Shown here piece after piece: positions 31,244-42,500 of a stretch of 64,000 nt of DNA. The stretch spans positions 30,281,371 through 30,345,370 of the forward strand of contig OY747707.1 of NCBI GenBank assembly GCA_963556495.2. Reading direction: 5' to 3'. The position numbers and the translations under genes are program-made. The stretch comes from Valencia hispanica. Taxonomy: Eukaryota > Chordata > Actinopteri > Cyprinodontiformes > Valenciidae. Below the pieces are notes generated by a model. That model searched no databases and had not been told where the DNA came from. It saw nothing but the letters and a program-made list of their open reading frames with translations. Numbering within the stretch: position 1 is the first letter of the stretch; each line of letters starts with the position of its first letter.

Positions 31244-31690
31244 CAATTCAATTCAGTTTATTTATATAGCGCTAATTCACAACAGATGTCATCTCAAGGC
31301 ACTTTACAAGAAAAGTAATTTCAATACATCATTCAAACATTCCAATTAAAGTTTTAGTTAGTTTCCTATATAAGAAATCCCAGCAGATTGCATCAAGTCA
31401 TTGACTTGAGGTTGCGTCCCGTTGATGCAGACTTCCAACCACAGCAATCCCTCATCCTGAGCAAGCACATAGCGACAGTGGAGAGGAAAAACTCCCCTTT
31501 AACAGGAAGAAACCTTCAGCAGAACCTGGCTCAGTGCAAGCGGCCATCTGCCACGACCGTCTGGGGGTTTGAGAAGACAGAGTAGAGACACAAAAAGAAC
31601 AGAAGATGTGATATAAGAGTACTTTCTATGTTAAAGAAAGTGAAAAGTTGATAACAGGACAGAGGGGATGTTCAGCGACCGAGGCCATCA
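31244..31690 (+). repeat. Dispersed repeat, copy 2
   Basis: Second, same-orientation copy of the family at 30488. It shares TTTATTTATATAGCGC, CATAGCGACAGTGGAGAGG and CTGGGGGTTTGAGAAGACAG. Confidence 0.7.
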
Positions 31691-32739
31691 TCCCTGTCGA
31701 ATTCCCCCAAAGGGCATTGTAGCTAAAGTCAGCATATCTGAGGAGTATCACATCCAATCTCAGTATAGTATGCTGAAGTGGGTGGTTATAATGTGACTAA
31801 ATATGGAAAAGTTCAAGGGGTATGAATAGTTTTTGGAGAAACTGTACAAGGATGGAGTCAATCTTAAGGAGACAATTTCCATAATGATGGATTCTCAGTA
31901 TTAGAACATTATGCGCTAACAGATCCACCACATCTTTTCACTCCAGGGGGCTAGAGGTCAGGCTTCCCATTCCTGTCCTCTTGTGAGTAACAGGCTAAAG
32001 GATGACTCCTATGACCATGTCACTCTTGTACATCTGTGTAGACAGGTGATGGTGATTCTGCTCAACTAAACACTCGAATGTGCGCTCACCTTTGCAATTA
32101 GAGGTGGATGCACAGCAAATCATGGTAATTTCCTGCTCGACATAGCTGTCAATGTGCAATTATATCTAACAGCCTGATCACTTCATGCACTGACCTTCAC
32201 TGTTATCTGAGGAAGAGCAGTTTTTCTGCTTTTCTATTGAATGCTTCACTGATACACAAGCATTTGGGGCATTGAGCAATATTAACCACAGTCATGTTTT
32301 CTGGAATTTCCACAGACATAAAACATATGCCACCTCCATCACTTTTGCCATAAACATCACAACGCAGTAGCTGTGACTGAAGTTTCTACATCTATTCCAG
32401 AATAATAGTTGTATTAAAGCCAAACATTTCCAAGGACTCTGCACAATTTAAAATTCTCAGAAACGTACTGAAAGGCAACAGTGACTTTTCTCTTCATTTG
32501 TGGTGTATATATAAACAATAAAATGAAGCAATGGTGTATACCTCTAAAGTGAAAGTAAAATAATATGTGGTTTTCCAATTTAAAAAAAAACAAAGAAACA
32601 AAAACAAAGTGTACTCATTACTCATTACAAAAAACAGGATTAAGGGTTTTGATTCAGCATTGCTTCATACTCAGGCAAAAGGTCCCGCCCCCTTTTGGTG
32701 GATGTTGATGTTTGAATGAGAGTCAATAAAATAAAAGCT

Positions 32740-33190
32740 AAAATAAAGGCTAGTGCAACTAATTACCTTCAGAAGAAGCCTAATTCCATCTTAATCTCAG
32801 TATAAATGGAAGCATGAAGGCCTCAGAGGTTTATCAAAGAACATTTGTGAACTTCATAAAGACCAAGAAACATGCCAGACCAGTAAGGAAAAAAGTTGTG
32901 GAGAAGTTAAAAGCAGGGTTACGTCCTATAACCTTTGAAGATCTCACAGAGCACTGTTCAGTCCATCATCTGAAAATGGAAAGAGTTCGACAGAACAGCA
33001 AACCAAGACATGACCATCCACCTAAACCTGAAAGGCCAGGCAAAGTGAGTATTAACCACAGAAGCAGCTTAGAGGTCTAAGTGGTACTTCTGAAAGAGCT
33101 GCAGAGATCCACAGCTCAGGTGGAAGATTGGAATTGTCCACAGTACAGCTTATAAACATACACTCCAAACATCCTGCAAACATCCATCCA
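32740..33190 (+). mobile_element. Tc1-like 5' fragment
   Basis: Contains GCCTCAGAGGTTTATCAAAG, and a degenerate 88-codon frame at 32814-33080 that corresponds to the Tc1 N-terminal helix-turn-helix region. It ends in GAGATCCACAGCTCAGGTGG. The catalytic domain is missing. Confidence 0.6.
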
Positions 33191-34078
33191 GATCTAAAAT
33201 GGAATGGTTTAGATTAAAATTTATACAGTAATAGTGTAGTACAGACCAAAATCGTTGGGCAGCACTGTATATCAGCTCAGTAAACCCAGAGCTTACTTTC
33301 GTTTTCCTGTTTCTTTTCTGTTTGTAGATTGTCACCATAATTGTGAGTTATGGTTCTTTAACTTAGAAACAAAAGTTTAAAAGCAACCGCAAGATTACGA
33401 GTAAAGTCATCCTTCACACATGAGTTAAATCAATGCTGACAAGCTAAAAAGAAATTATTTGCACCTCCGCCTTGTATCTCAGTTTAATGTGAATCCTACT
33501 TTGCCTCACTCATAAGGTTTATTAGAGTGCATTTTGAGGTATCTGAGAAGCTAGAAATGAAGGTTGCCATGGCAGCTGAACATTTGCTGATAGGACCGGT
33601 GGGAGAGAAACGCTGAAAATTAATGTTGTTAAGAGTACTTTGTGTGTGGTTTCACCAGAATTAGCTCTGATGCTTGAACATAAATATTGATCTAAAACAA
33701 CTTATAATTCTACTGTGATACCCTGATTGAATATATTATGATTCATTCAATAACACTCCTTCAACTACAAAACTGGAAGAAGGAGAACCTATATTCTGTA
33801 CAGTATGGGGTATTTACTGAACAAAGTGGAAAGCTAGGTAAAAACTCCCTTAACACTGATTGGTTTATGAAGTATAAGACTAGCAGCTTCTGGTAACATG
33901 GGCTCAAGCACATCCATGGCAACTGTGTAGCAGAAATTGGCTGCCTGACATATTCAAGTAGCATTATTAATTTTTTATCTGAGCTGTTTGTTGTCTGTAA
34001 TGATCCCAAATTTAATGTTTACCTATAAGTCACAAACAAAAAAAACAACAACAAAAAACATATATTTACAATTTTATT

Positions 34079-34447
34079 CTAAATTTTAACTATGTCCAAA
34101 TATCTGGTAAAGGCTTTGAGATGAAACACAGCAAATACAGAAGCAATAACATGTTCCTGACATGGATCAGATTTCTGTCCCATGGGAGCTCTCTGTCTCC
34201 TACACACAGCCTTGCTGAGCATCAGCAATATGTTGTAGGTATAATCAATGACTTCCATTTCTGTTTGGCTGACACAGTGAGATCCAGGGTCAACAAGAGT
34301 GGAAACCATGGGATCTTGATCAATACCAGACGGCAGGTAAAGAACAAAGAAACTGCCAGTTTTACAGCATAGTATTTTAATTAACATGACCGGAGTGATG
34401 TGTTCAGTTTTTCTCAACATCCTAATAAAATTCTGGTGAATGTGCAA
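34079..34447 (-). other. Unidentified 122-codon open frame
   Basis: Open on the - strand for 122 codons, with a partly overlapping 83-codon frame on the + strand. The conceptual peptide shows no motif I recognise. No splice partners were found. It may be a decayed repeat; listed because nothing else explains it. Confidence 0.15.
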
Positions 34448-35389
34448 AATGCATTTTTAACAAATTTATACGCGTTGGATAAAAGCTGATAATGCTTTTC
34501 AAAACAACAATAATAGCACATTTCCTGAAAACACCCCCACAGAATTCAAGTTTGAAATTGTAGCTGAAATGTTGGGGTGAGTGAAAGCGATTACGGTATT
34601 GTTTTATCATTGCTGTTTTATGCTTTTGTGCAAATGCACCCATTTTATTTTATTCTCTTCCTTTTGCGCCATAAACTAACTTTTATATGTAGAAAGAGTG
34701 GGCCTTACTATGTTAGGTTTATTTTGCTTTTAATATCAAGATACATTTGATTTAAAAGCAAGTAAACATGATATCTTAAGTGCATACAGAAAAAATGACA
34801 CATTTTGCCACCTCTAGTAATGAGCAATAAGATGATGGAGGTAAACTTTGTCTGGACGAATAAGAGTCGAGCTTGATGAGATACAAACATGTTTTAATTA
34901 AATTTCTGAAAAAGTTTAAATGGAATATCAAATTGGTCAATTTAAAAATTAGGTAAATTTGTTGGCTGAAGTATTCCACGTTAGAGCTCCAGTCAATCAA
35001 TCAACCAATCTCCCTTGAAGTTTTAAGAAATCTAATGGGACGGGTTGTTTATTTCTTTCATTTTCCGTTGCTCACTGTGTCCAAACGTCCTATTAAAGAG
35101 ATAGGGGGGACTGTTTTTAAGAACCACAGATCTGTAGGGCTGTTATGAGGGGTCAGTACCTGCAGAAGGATGGACAAAATATTCTTCCCTGGCGAGTCCA
35201 ACTCGCCGTTGGGTCCTTTCCAAAGCCAAATATTGTCATCTTAAATGACTCCACCGCTAAAGCTTTCAGTGTAACCAATAACTTTCCATGTGAAACAGAA
35301 GTATCCAACTGCTTATTACAAAAGCGAGGTTTAAATGAAGAATGGTCCAAATAAAAATGTATAAAAATAGCCTAACACTTCTATAAGCT

Positions 35390-35750
35390 GCAACCAAAAG
35401 GCCTACAGTAAACCATGAGGATGTGCAGAGTCACAGCTCAAGTGGAACAATCTCAGAGCAGGGAAAATATTAGTTATGTTCACCATAAATGTGGTCTTTA
35501 TGGAGTAGTGGAAAGAAGAAAGTCACTGCTGAAAGAAAGCCACTAAAAGTTCTGTTTGCAGTTTGCCACAAGCCAAACAGGTGGAAGAAGGTGCTCCAGA
35601 CAGATGAGACTAAACTACTTATTATGCACATCGTCCTGAAGACACTATCCCCTTGGATAAATGTGCTGGTTGCAGCATTATGTTGTGGTGGATAGGTTTC
35701 CTCTGTAGAGGCAGGGAATTCAGTCAGAGCTGACAGGAAGATAAATAGTA
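35390..35750 (+). mobile_element. Tc1-like internal fragment
   Basis: Contains AGAAGAAAGTCACTGCTGAA and CAGACAGATGAGACTAAACT (the first catalytic Asp region, TDET). The catalytic domain is broken off after about 35750. Confidence 0.6.
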
Positions 35751-38104
35751 CAGATAGTATATGAAAATATTAACAAAAACTGCTGTGGAATTAATGAGAT
35801 GGAAGTTGATGCAATGTGGCAAAAATATACCCAGCTCTGACTAGCCTTTGTCTCTGGTCAGAACTGATGATGGGGTCATTCACAGGGCTATTTGTTACAG
35901 GTAAGATACTGACCGCTTGTATCAACTCCAAAAAGTCACATTTAAAAACAATCAAAAGTCCCTGAAAGGTGGGAGGTTTCAGCAGGTGAAGACCCTGAAG
36001 CATCCTCTTACCATTCAGACTGAATAGAGGTTAACAGATGATAATCAGAAAACAAGCCAAATATTTTATTTTGATGGCAGTCCGGACATTAGGAGAACAT
36101 CAATTCAGATGAATTTTCTTCTCCACATGAGATCTGTTTTCCCCCTGGGTATTTACTGGTTTTGTTTACTGCCAAAATTTCAACTCTATCCTTTATTGTT
36201 TGAAGTGACAGAGGTGACTGTATCACACCAAGAAGAGCTGGGAGTGTTTTATTCATATGTGGTAAAAAGGAGAAAAAGAAAGCAGCCATGGCTGCATCTT
36301 TTTTGCTACATGCATGTGTGGTTTAGTCTGTAGAGTGGCTCGGGTTTGGTTTCCTCTTAATGCTGCAACATCACATTAAGTCGCAGCAACATTAGGATCA
36401 CCAAGTAACACATTGAGATTTTCTAAAATAAGTTGAGATATGTAGCACAGAAAAAAAATTTGTCACTTAAAAAGGAGCAGACATTTTAATGATTAGAAAA
36501 AGAAAGAATATGCCCCCAGGTTTTGTACATTTTTTCCAGACACAAATGTTCTTATAATATTCTGTACATTTGACTACATAACATTTATATAATTACATTT
36601 TATTATCTGTATGTCCCAAAACTCATGGAACAACAAAATGGACACGTTGATTTGTAATTCAGAAAAGTGCTAAAGGGCTATTTCAAAACATGTCTTCTTT
36701 TTGGGGGGATCTGGACCAAGGTACCGTAGATTAGCTCTATTTCAAACTCTCCTATAACTACAGAGCTTCCTTTAAAGCAGTGCCTGAGATACCCTTATTC
36801 TTTTTGAAAATATAAAATCTGAAACTTAGCTGTAGTTAACTTTTTTCACTAACTTCTTCACTAACTTCTGTCAGTGATTTAAAAACAGAACAATCAATAA
36901 GTTGGACAAAATGGTTAGGTAGTAAATCAAAGATAAAGATGTCAAAGCACTTTATTTATAAACAACATGGTATTCACTATGTTACAGAAAAAAGGAATAG
37001 TCTGAAAACTAGTTTTCTTTTTCACCATACTTATTCAGATCTGGAAAATGCCAAACATGATTTTTTTTTTACAATGCAAATTATTGGTAATTTTGGAGAA
37101 AATCCAAACCGAAAAAAAGGGGAAAAACAGTCTACCCTTTTAAGAAAACTGGTCAAGCTGACACTGACCTTATGTATCCAGCTTATGTATCGAGTTGAAT
37201 ATCACTGCAGTGAGGATAGTCTGCACAACATCAAAAGAGAAACTGCTTTTTTATTGAATCAGTGAAGAGTGACCGTGGGGGTAAAGTACCACTAAAAGCT
37301 TTTGGGGAACTACAGCCAGTCATAAAATGTATAAAGATTTTCCTGCCACGACCTGCTGTCCCTAACTTTAGTCTTTATTCCCTGCAGAATAGCACACAGC
37401 AGAGGCAGCAGCTACAGATATTAAAGAGTGCCTTTTTAACACAGAGGGTCTAAAGGGATATGAAACGAATAAGCAGGGAACAGAATCACGACAGTATCCG
37501 ATTAGGGCTGTGAGTCCCAGCTGATCCAATGGATGTGGGCTGAACACTCGGCCAAAGAGCAATGGACAGATGAAAACCTAAAGAGGCTAAGTAGCCTCAA
37601 CTCACAACTTAGTGGAGGTTACATGTCCTGTCTTGCTAAATTAAGCTGTTTTTGGTGGGTCTGGTTGCCTTAATGTGTTGAGAAAAATATTTTTTTGACA
37701 GGAGGAAAAGCGATGTTCTTGCTTTAAAGACCCTTCCTTGGTCAAGAGGGATTCAATCAATCAATCATATTTTATTTGTAAAGCCCTTTTCATGAAATCA
37801 AATCATAGTAATCACACCCCATTCCCCACGCCCCTTCACTGCAAAAACACTGCTCAATCCGTTCCTATCTCCTTAAGTGAACATGTAATAAAAATAAACA
37901 TCTAGAATGATACCACTATGAGAAAACTATATTTGGAAGATCCATCCACTCTGGAAGCCACCCCACAGCTACAGAAGAGCCACCACAGGGACCGCCATGA
38001 TCAGGGCAGGCAGGTATCTATAGCACAGCCATAAGGCTGCAATGCAGAGCCCCGCCCACCACGACAAAAGCGATCCCATTTGAAAATGAATCGTTAGCTT
38101 TGTT

Positions 38105-38782
38105 TTACTCCATTTTCACTCTGCATTTCTTTTTCAGGTCTCTCATTGCATAATTTGTCCATGGTCTTATGGGCTTGGTTTTTATTTTTAGTGGGGCAAC
38201 TGAATAAATGGCTGACTTTAGCCTGCTATTAAAATCATCAATAATAAAATTATACGATGCAGGTAAGGTCTGGCCTGGAGTTTGATTTAAAATTTTAAAG
38301 AAATTTGCAGCCACTTCAGAAGTTATACATCATTTCCTCACAGTTCTCGCTGGGGCCTGCTGTTGGATAAAACCTGTGATATTAAAAAATATACAAAAGT
38401 GGTCTGACACAACCAGGTCAACAACAGAGGACACATTAGTGGACAGGCCATATGTTATGACCAGGTCCACGGTGTGTCCTCTGTTATGAGTTGGCTGTGT
38501 GAAACATTGCTTAAAATCCATACAGTTCCATAGATTTAAAAACTCTTTTGTATGTGAATTAAAACTATCAATATATAGATTAAAATAGCCAGTTATTAAA
38601 ATGGTGTTATATTTACCATGTATACTGGAGAGAAATTTAGAAAAAACCAAGGGAAAAAAAACAGGAATGAGTAGAGAAGTGGAGTAACAACAAAAGTAGT
38701 GAAATATATATATATTTGATAAACTATGTCCAGTTAAGCCCCAAATTATTTTTATCCCTTCCACATTTAGGTTTAAATTCAT
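38105..38782 (-). pseudogene. Decayed LINE endonuclease fragment (L2/Rex1-like)
   Basis: The frame at 38330-38782 shows an APE-type endonuclease C terminus: ILITGYFNLYID (GDFN expected), TQPTHNRGHTVDLVIT and VSDHFCIFFNI. A second frame at 38105-38314 (FNSRLKSAIYSVAPLKIKTK) matches the linker that follows in such LINEs. The two are split by a frameshift, the catalytic Asp is changed to Tyr, and no reverse transcriptase follows. It ends about 340 bp below the fancb stop. Confidence 0.7.
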
Positions 38783-39049
38783 GTTTTTATTTTACAAACG
38801 TGTTTCTTCTTCCGACTGGATTGATACAGACCTTTTAGAGAGGCCCAGCCAGGATCCCAACTTAACAATCAGTGAGGGAGCTGAAGATTTGGGGATGGGA
38901 GAAAGACCTTCCAACCTTAAACACTTAGAGCTTTTGAACTAAAACAAACTGTCAAGATATCAATGGAGATTCACAGTAGTATATATAGCTTTGAGGTACC
39001 AAATCGTCCTTTTAAATGATTAGTCTTAGAACAAAAAATGAGTTATATC

Positions 39050-39055
39050 TTTATT
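39050..39055 (-). terminator. fancb: Candidate fancb poly(A) signal
   Basis: AATAAA on the - strand, 66 bases beyond the stop codon. A short 3' UTR is inferred. Confidence 0.5.
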
Positions 39056-39120
39056 AGTCAGTGTTTTATAGTGGATAAACAGGTAACAGGACTTTCAACC
39101 GAAAGTATCTCTGTGACATC

Positions 39121-39568
39121 TCAGCTCACCCAAGTCAAAAGTGCCTGTTGCAGAGCTGCCAAATCGGCATCCATCTTGACTTCTGAAATGCTTTGGATCA
39201 TCTTACGATACCTCCCGACATCCACTAGAGGGTTCAGCCTCACCCTGCTCTTCTCCACGTTCTGCTGCCAAACCTCCCTAGTACGCCTAATGAGATCCTC
39301 TGCAGAACCAGGCTCAGGGGTATCCCCATGTCCAGTGCGCCCCTTATTTCTCTCTTCTTCATCTTTGACACAGAGAAGTGAGGATAAGCCTTCTCTGAGT
39401 GACAGCACCTCTTTTTCTAGAGCAGAAGAAAATTCTTGAGCTGTGTTATGACTTCTTGTGCACTTGACAGGTTGGATGAAGCAGGAATCAGGGAGGTACG
39501 ACAGTATGGAGTCCAAGAACTGGAGCAATTGTAATTGGCTGCAAAGAAGGGGTAGACACAGGTTTTGC
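39121..39568 (-). CDS. fancb: fancb exon 8 (terminal, stop codon)
   Basis: 448 nt, residues 705-853, acceptor AACAG and TGA at 39123-39121. It starts NLCLPLLCSQLQLLQFLDSI and ends in a helical region (YRKMIQSISEVKMDADLAAL) like the C-terminal coiled-coil tail of human FANCB. Confidence 0.92.
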
Positions 39569-42500
39569 CTGTTAAAAACAATATACATATGGCAATTAGT
39601 TTAAAAAAAAAAAAGTCCTTACAGCCTTTTGATCATTTTTGTCATTTGTCAGCTGATTTGCAGAGAGCTACATTTCTAGTATTTATTAACAGGATTTGTA
39701 ATTTTAAGAGCACTGCTTGCCGCAGCACCAAAATCTCTTTGATATTCGGGAGAATATCACACAGACATACCCCTTAGCCAACTTCAAAGGCTTGTCAACT
39801 TGGAATGTGTTTATGGAAATTCAGCAGAACTACCTTACTGTATGCATTCACTAAAACTGCAGAATTTCTAACTCTGTGCAGTAATACTGCAGCTGACAAC
39901 TTAACAAGAAATCTCTATTCTGTATATTTTATGGCTTCAAATCTTATTAGCAGGATTTAGTATTTTAGACCAATGAATATTCTGAAAATGCCCAATTGGG
40001 AAAGACAAAAGTAGATCCACTTTATAGGACATAAAGGGCAACCATATTAAAATGTATGGAGACAGGATTTAGCATACTAATCTTCTAACAGTGCAATTTT
40101 TATATTGGACACATGTTTTTATTATTTTAGGTTCTCATTAAACTTAACCAAGAAAATGTCATTGCATTCATTCACCTTCAACATATTCATGGTACACCTA
40201 CAAGCTTCAGAAGATTTGATGTGATAGGCCAACAAAAAAAAATCACTCAGAATTATGAAATGAAAGTAATATGCAGAATTTTCAATGTATTTGTTACAAA
40301 TTAAAATATGATGGTTATATAACCCTGCGATGGATTGGCGACCTGTCCAGGGCGTACCCCGCCTCTCACCCCGTGACTGCTGGAGATGGGCACCAGCCCC
40401 CCCGCAACCCTGCATAGGACGGACGGGTACAGATAATGGATGGATGATTATATAACCCCTGTAAGATGACGCTTTTAAATACAATCCAACTAGTTGCATT
40501 TTAAAAGGCACCTAATTAGTAAATAGAGACCACCTGTGTGTAATTTAATCTCAGTATAACTTCAGCCGTTCTGTGAGGGCCTCAGAGGTTTGTTAGAGAA
40601 CAAGCATCATCATGAGGAAAAAGGAACACATCGACAGGTTAAGAAAGGAGGTGCGGAGAAGTTTAAAGGCGGTTTATGTTTTAAAGCAATACCCCAAGCT
40701 TTGAAATGGAAGGAGTGTGGTACAATTGCAAACATAGAAAGGTATGTCCATCCATTTGAACTGACAGAGTCAGCAAGGAAACATGGGTACATGGTAACTC
40801 TGGAGGAGCAGCAAAAATCCACAGCTCCGGCCTACATTAAAAGGGTCTAATAAGGTTACACCAGACACACCATCCCGGTCATCAGGGACAATGAAGCTGA
40901 TTGTAGTTGATAATAAAATGGATTAAGCTAAATACAGAGCAATCCTGGAAGAACACCAGTAAGAAGTCTTGAGACCAGGGCAAAGGTTAACCTTCCAGCA
41001 GGACAATGCTACAATGGAATGGTTTAGATCAAATTTTGCAAGTTCATCCTATAAAATCCCAATTAAATACTTATCAGCTTGAGGTAGACAAAACGTGAAA
41101 AAGTTTAATGGGCAAGAATTATTTGCAAGACAATGTGTTTAAGTCTAGGCGGAGCGATACGACCTTCTCGATGGCTTCAATCACGGGAAATGGTATACCT
41201 TGTGTGGATGGATAAATCCCCTTCAAAAGAGTTTATCTGATGCCAGCGCAGCAGCAATGGAGCAGAAGATCCTGGAGAATCTAAAAGTAGATATTCAGGA
41301 CTCTGGTCTATCTCTTTAAACCCCTCTCTCTTCTTGATCCAGCCATTTATGTCACCCAAACTATAATCTGGAGAGTTTATATGCAAGACCCAGTGATCCA
41401 GAACGGTCAGCAGACTCAGAAGGTCTTCTCTAACCTCATCTGAAAATAAAAATAAGAAAATGATAAACAAGGAATGTTTTATGATTAAATGATTGAGTTG
41501 CGAGTTTATAAGATTTTACCCGTTTTGATTTGATGGTTTTGCAGTAGTGGCTTCTGGCAAAGATCATTAATGTCTACAGAAACTTCCCCACAATGCAGTA
41601 CAGCTGTTGTTGGGCTGCTCCCAGGGAAAAGAGCCTCTGCTTTCTCCACGTAATGAAGCATGGCATGGCACTTGACACAGCCAGAGGTCAGCAGAGGTGC
41701 CAGCTTGGTCGCTGCAGTCACAGCCAGTCTGCGTGCTATGAAATCATTGCTGGCGATGAGCTGCTTGCTTCTTTTGGCTGCAGGCTCTGAGAACGTAAAG
41801 CCAGATGATGAGGAGGAGAGGGTTGGTGTCGAGGGGCTGCGCGCAGGCAGCCAGAACACTTGGCTCCGGGTCTGGATTACCGCAGGCATCGAGCTCTGGC
41901 CTGGCTCTGTCAGGAGGGATAAGCTCACACCGCTCGCTGGTCTGGAACAAAAATAACACCATCAGGAACAATCAGATATCACACAGATAGCGCATGATCA
42001 AACTGGAAATTAAACACAAAGCTAGAGTTGGTGTGTGTTTGTGAATTTAGCGCAGCTGGTGTACTGATTAAACGGCAGCAAGCTGCTGAGGTTACATCAG
42101 CTGCAAAGACCAGCAATAAAAACAAAACCACACGAGCGCCGGAGGCGGCCGCCTCAGGGGGAGCTTTCCTTCAGATTTTCTCAAAGTAACGTAGGAACAT
42201 GTGGATGAGGGCATCAGAGAGTTTCTTGTTTCCACACAAGATGATGATCACTCTGTCAACTTGCATCTAATGTGATGTTCGGAAACAGTCAACCAAAAGA
42301 AACACTTTGCAATTGGTCCGTCTCAATAACTTAGAAAATCATCGAGAAGTACATTTTTTCTCCCATTTTTTTTTCTATTTATAAAAATAATCAAGTAAAA
42401 TTCATATAAGCTGTTATGATAATGACAATGATAAGCAAGGCTGTTTACTTAAAAGTTGCCAAGCAGACGGTCATTGACATCACAAGAAGCTGGCTGATCA

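Larger units (their letters stand above)
29380..31844 (-). mobile_element. Tc1-like relic carrying three nested repeats
   Basis: Starts TA|CAGTACCTTGCAAAAGTAT and ends GAAACTG|TA. Antisense transposase traces include CCCCACAGCATGGTGCTG near 30016. Between about 30480 and 31740 it is interrupted by two copies of one repeat and an L2-type tail. Confidence 0.65.
28043..39049. other. Intergenic DNA between glra2 and fancb
   Basis: 11 kb with no supportable gene. It contains a composite Tc1 relic (29380-31844), Tc1 fragments (about 32740-33190 and 35390-35750) and a decayed LINE piece (38105-38782). An unidentified frame open on both strands lies near 34079-34447. The remaining stretches are AT-rich and uninformative. 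Confidence 0.65.

Noticed and set aside
41744..41971. 75-codon - strand frame ending in Gln/His-rich sequence as the fancb reading frame
   Set aside because: It is in the wrong phase relative to exon 5; the frame joined through the split ATA codon continues for 140 residues into exon 7.
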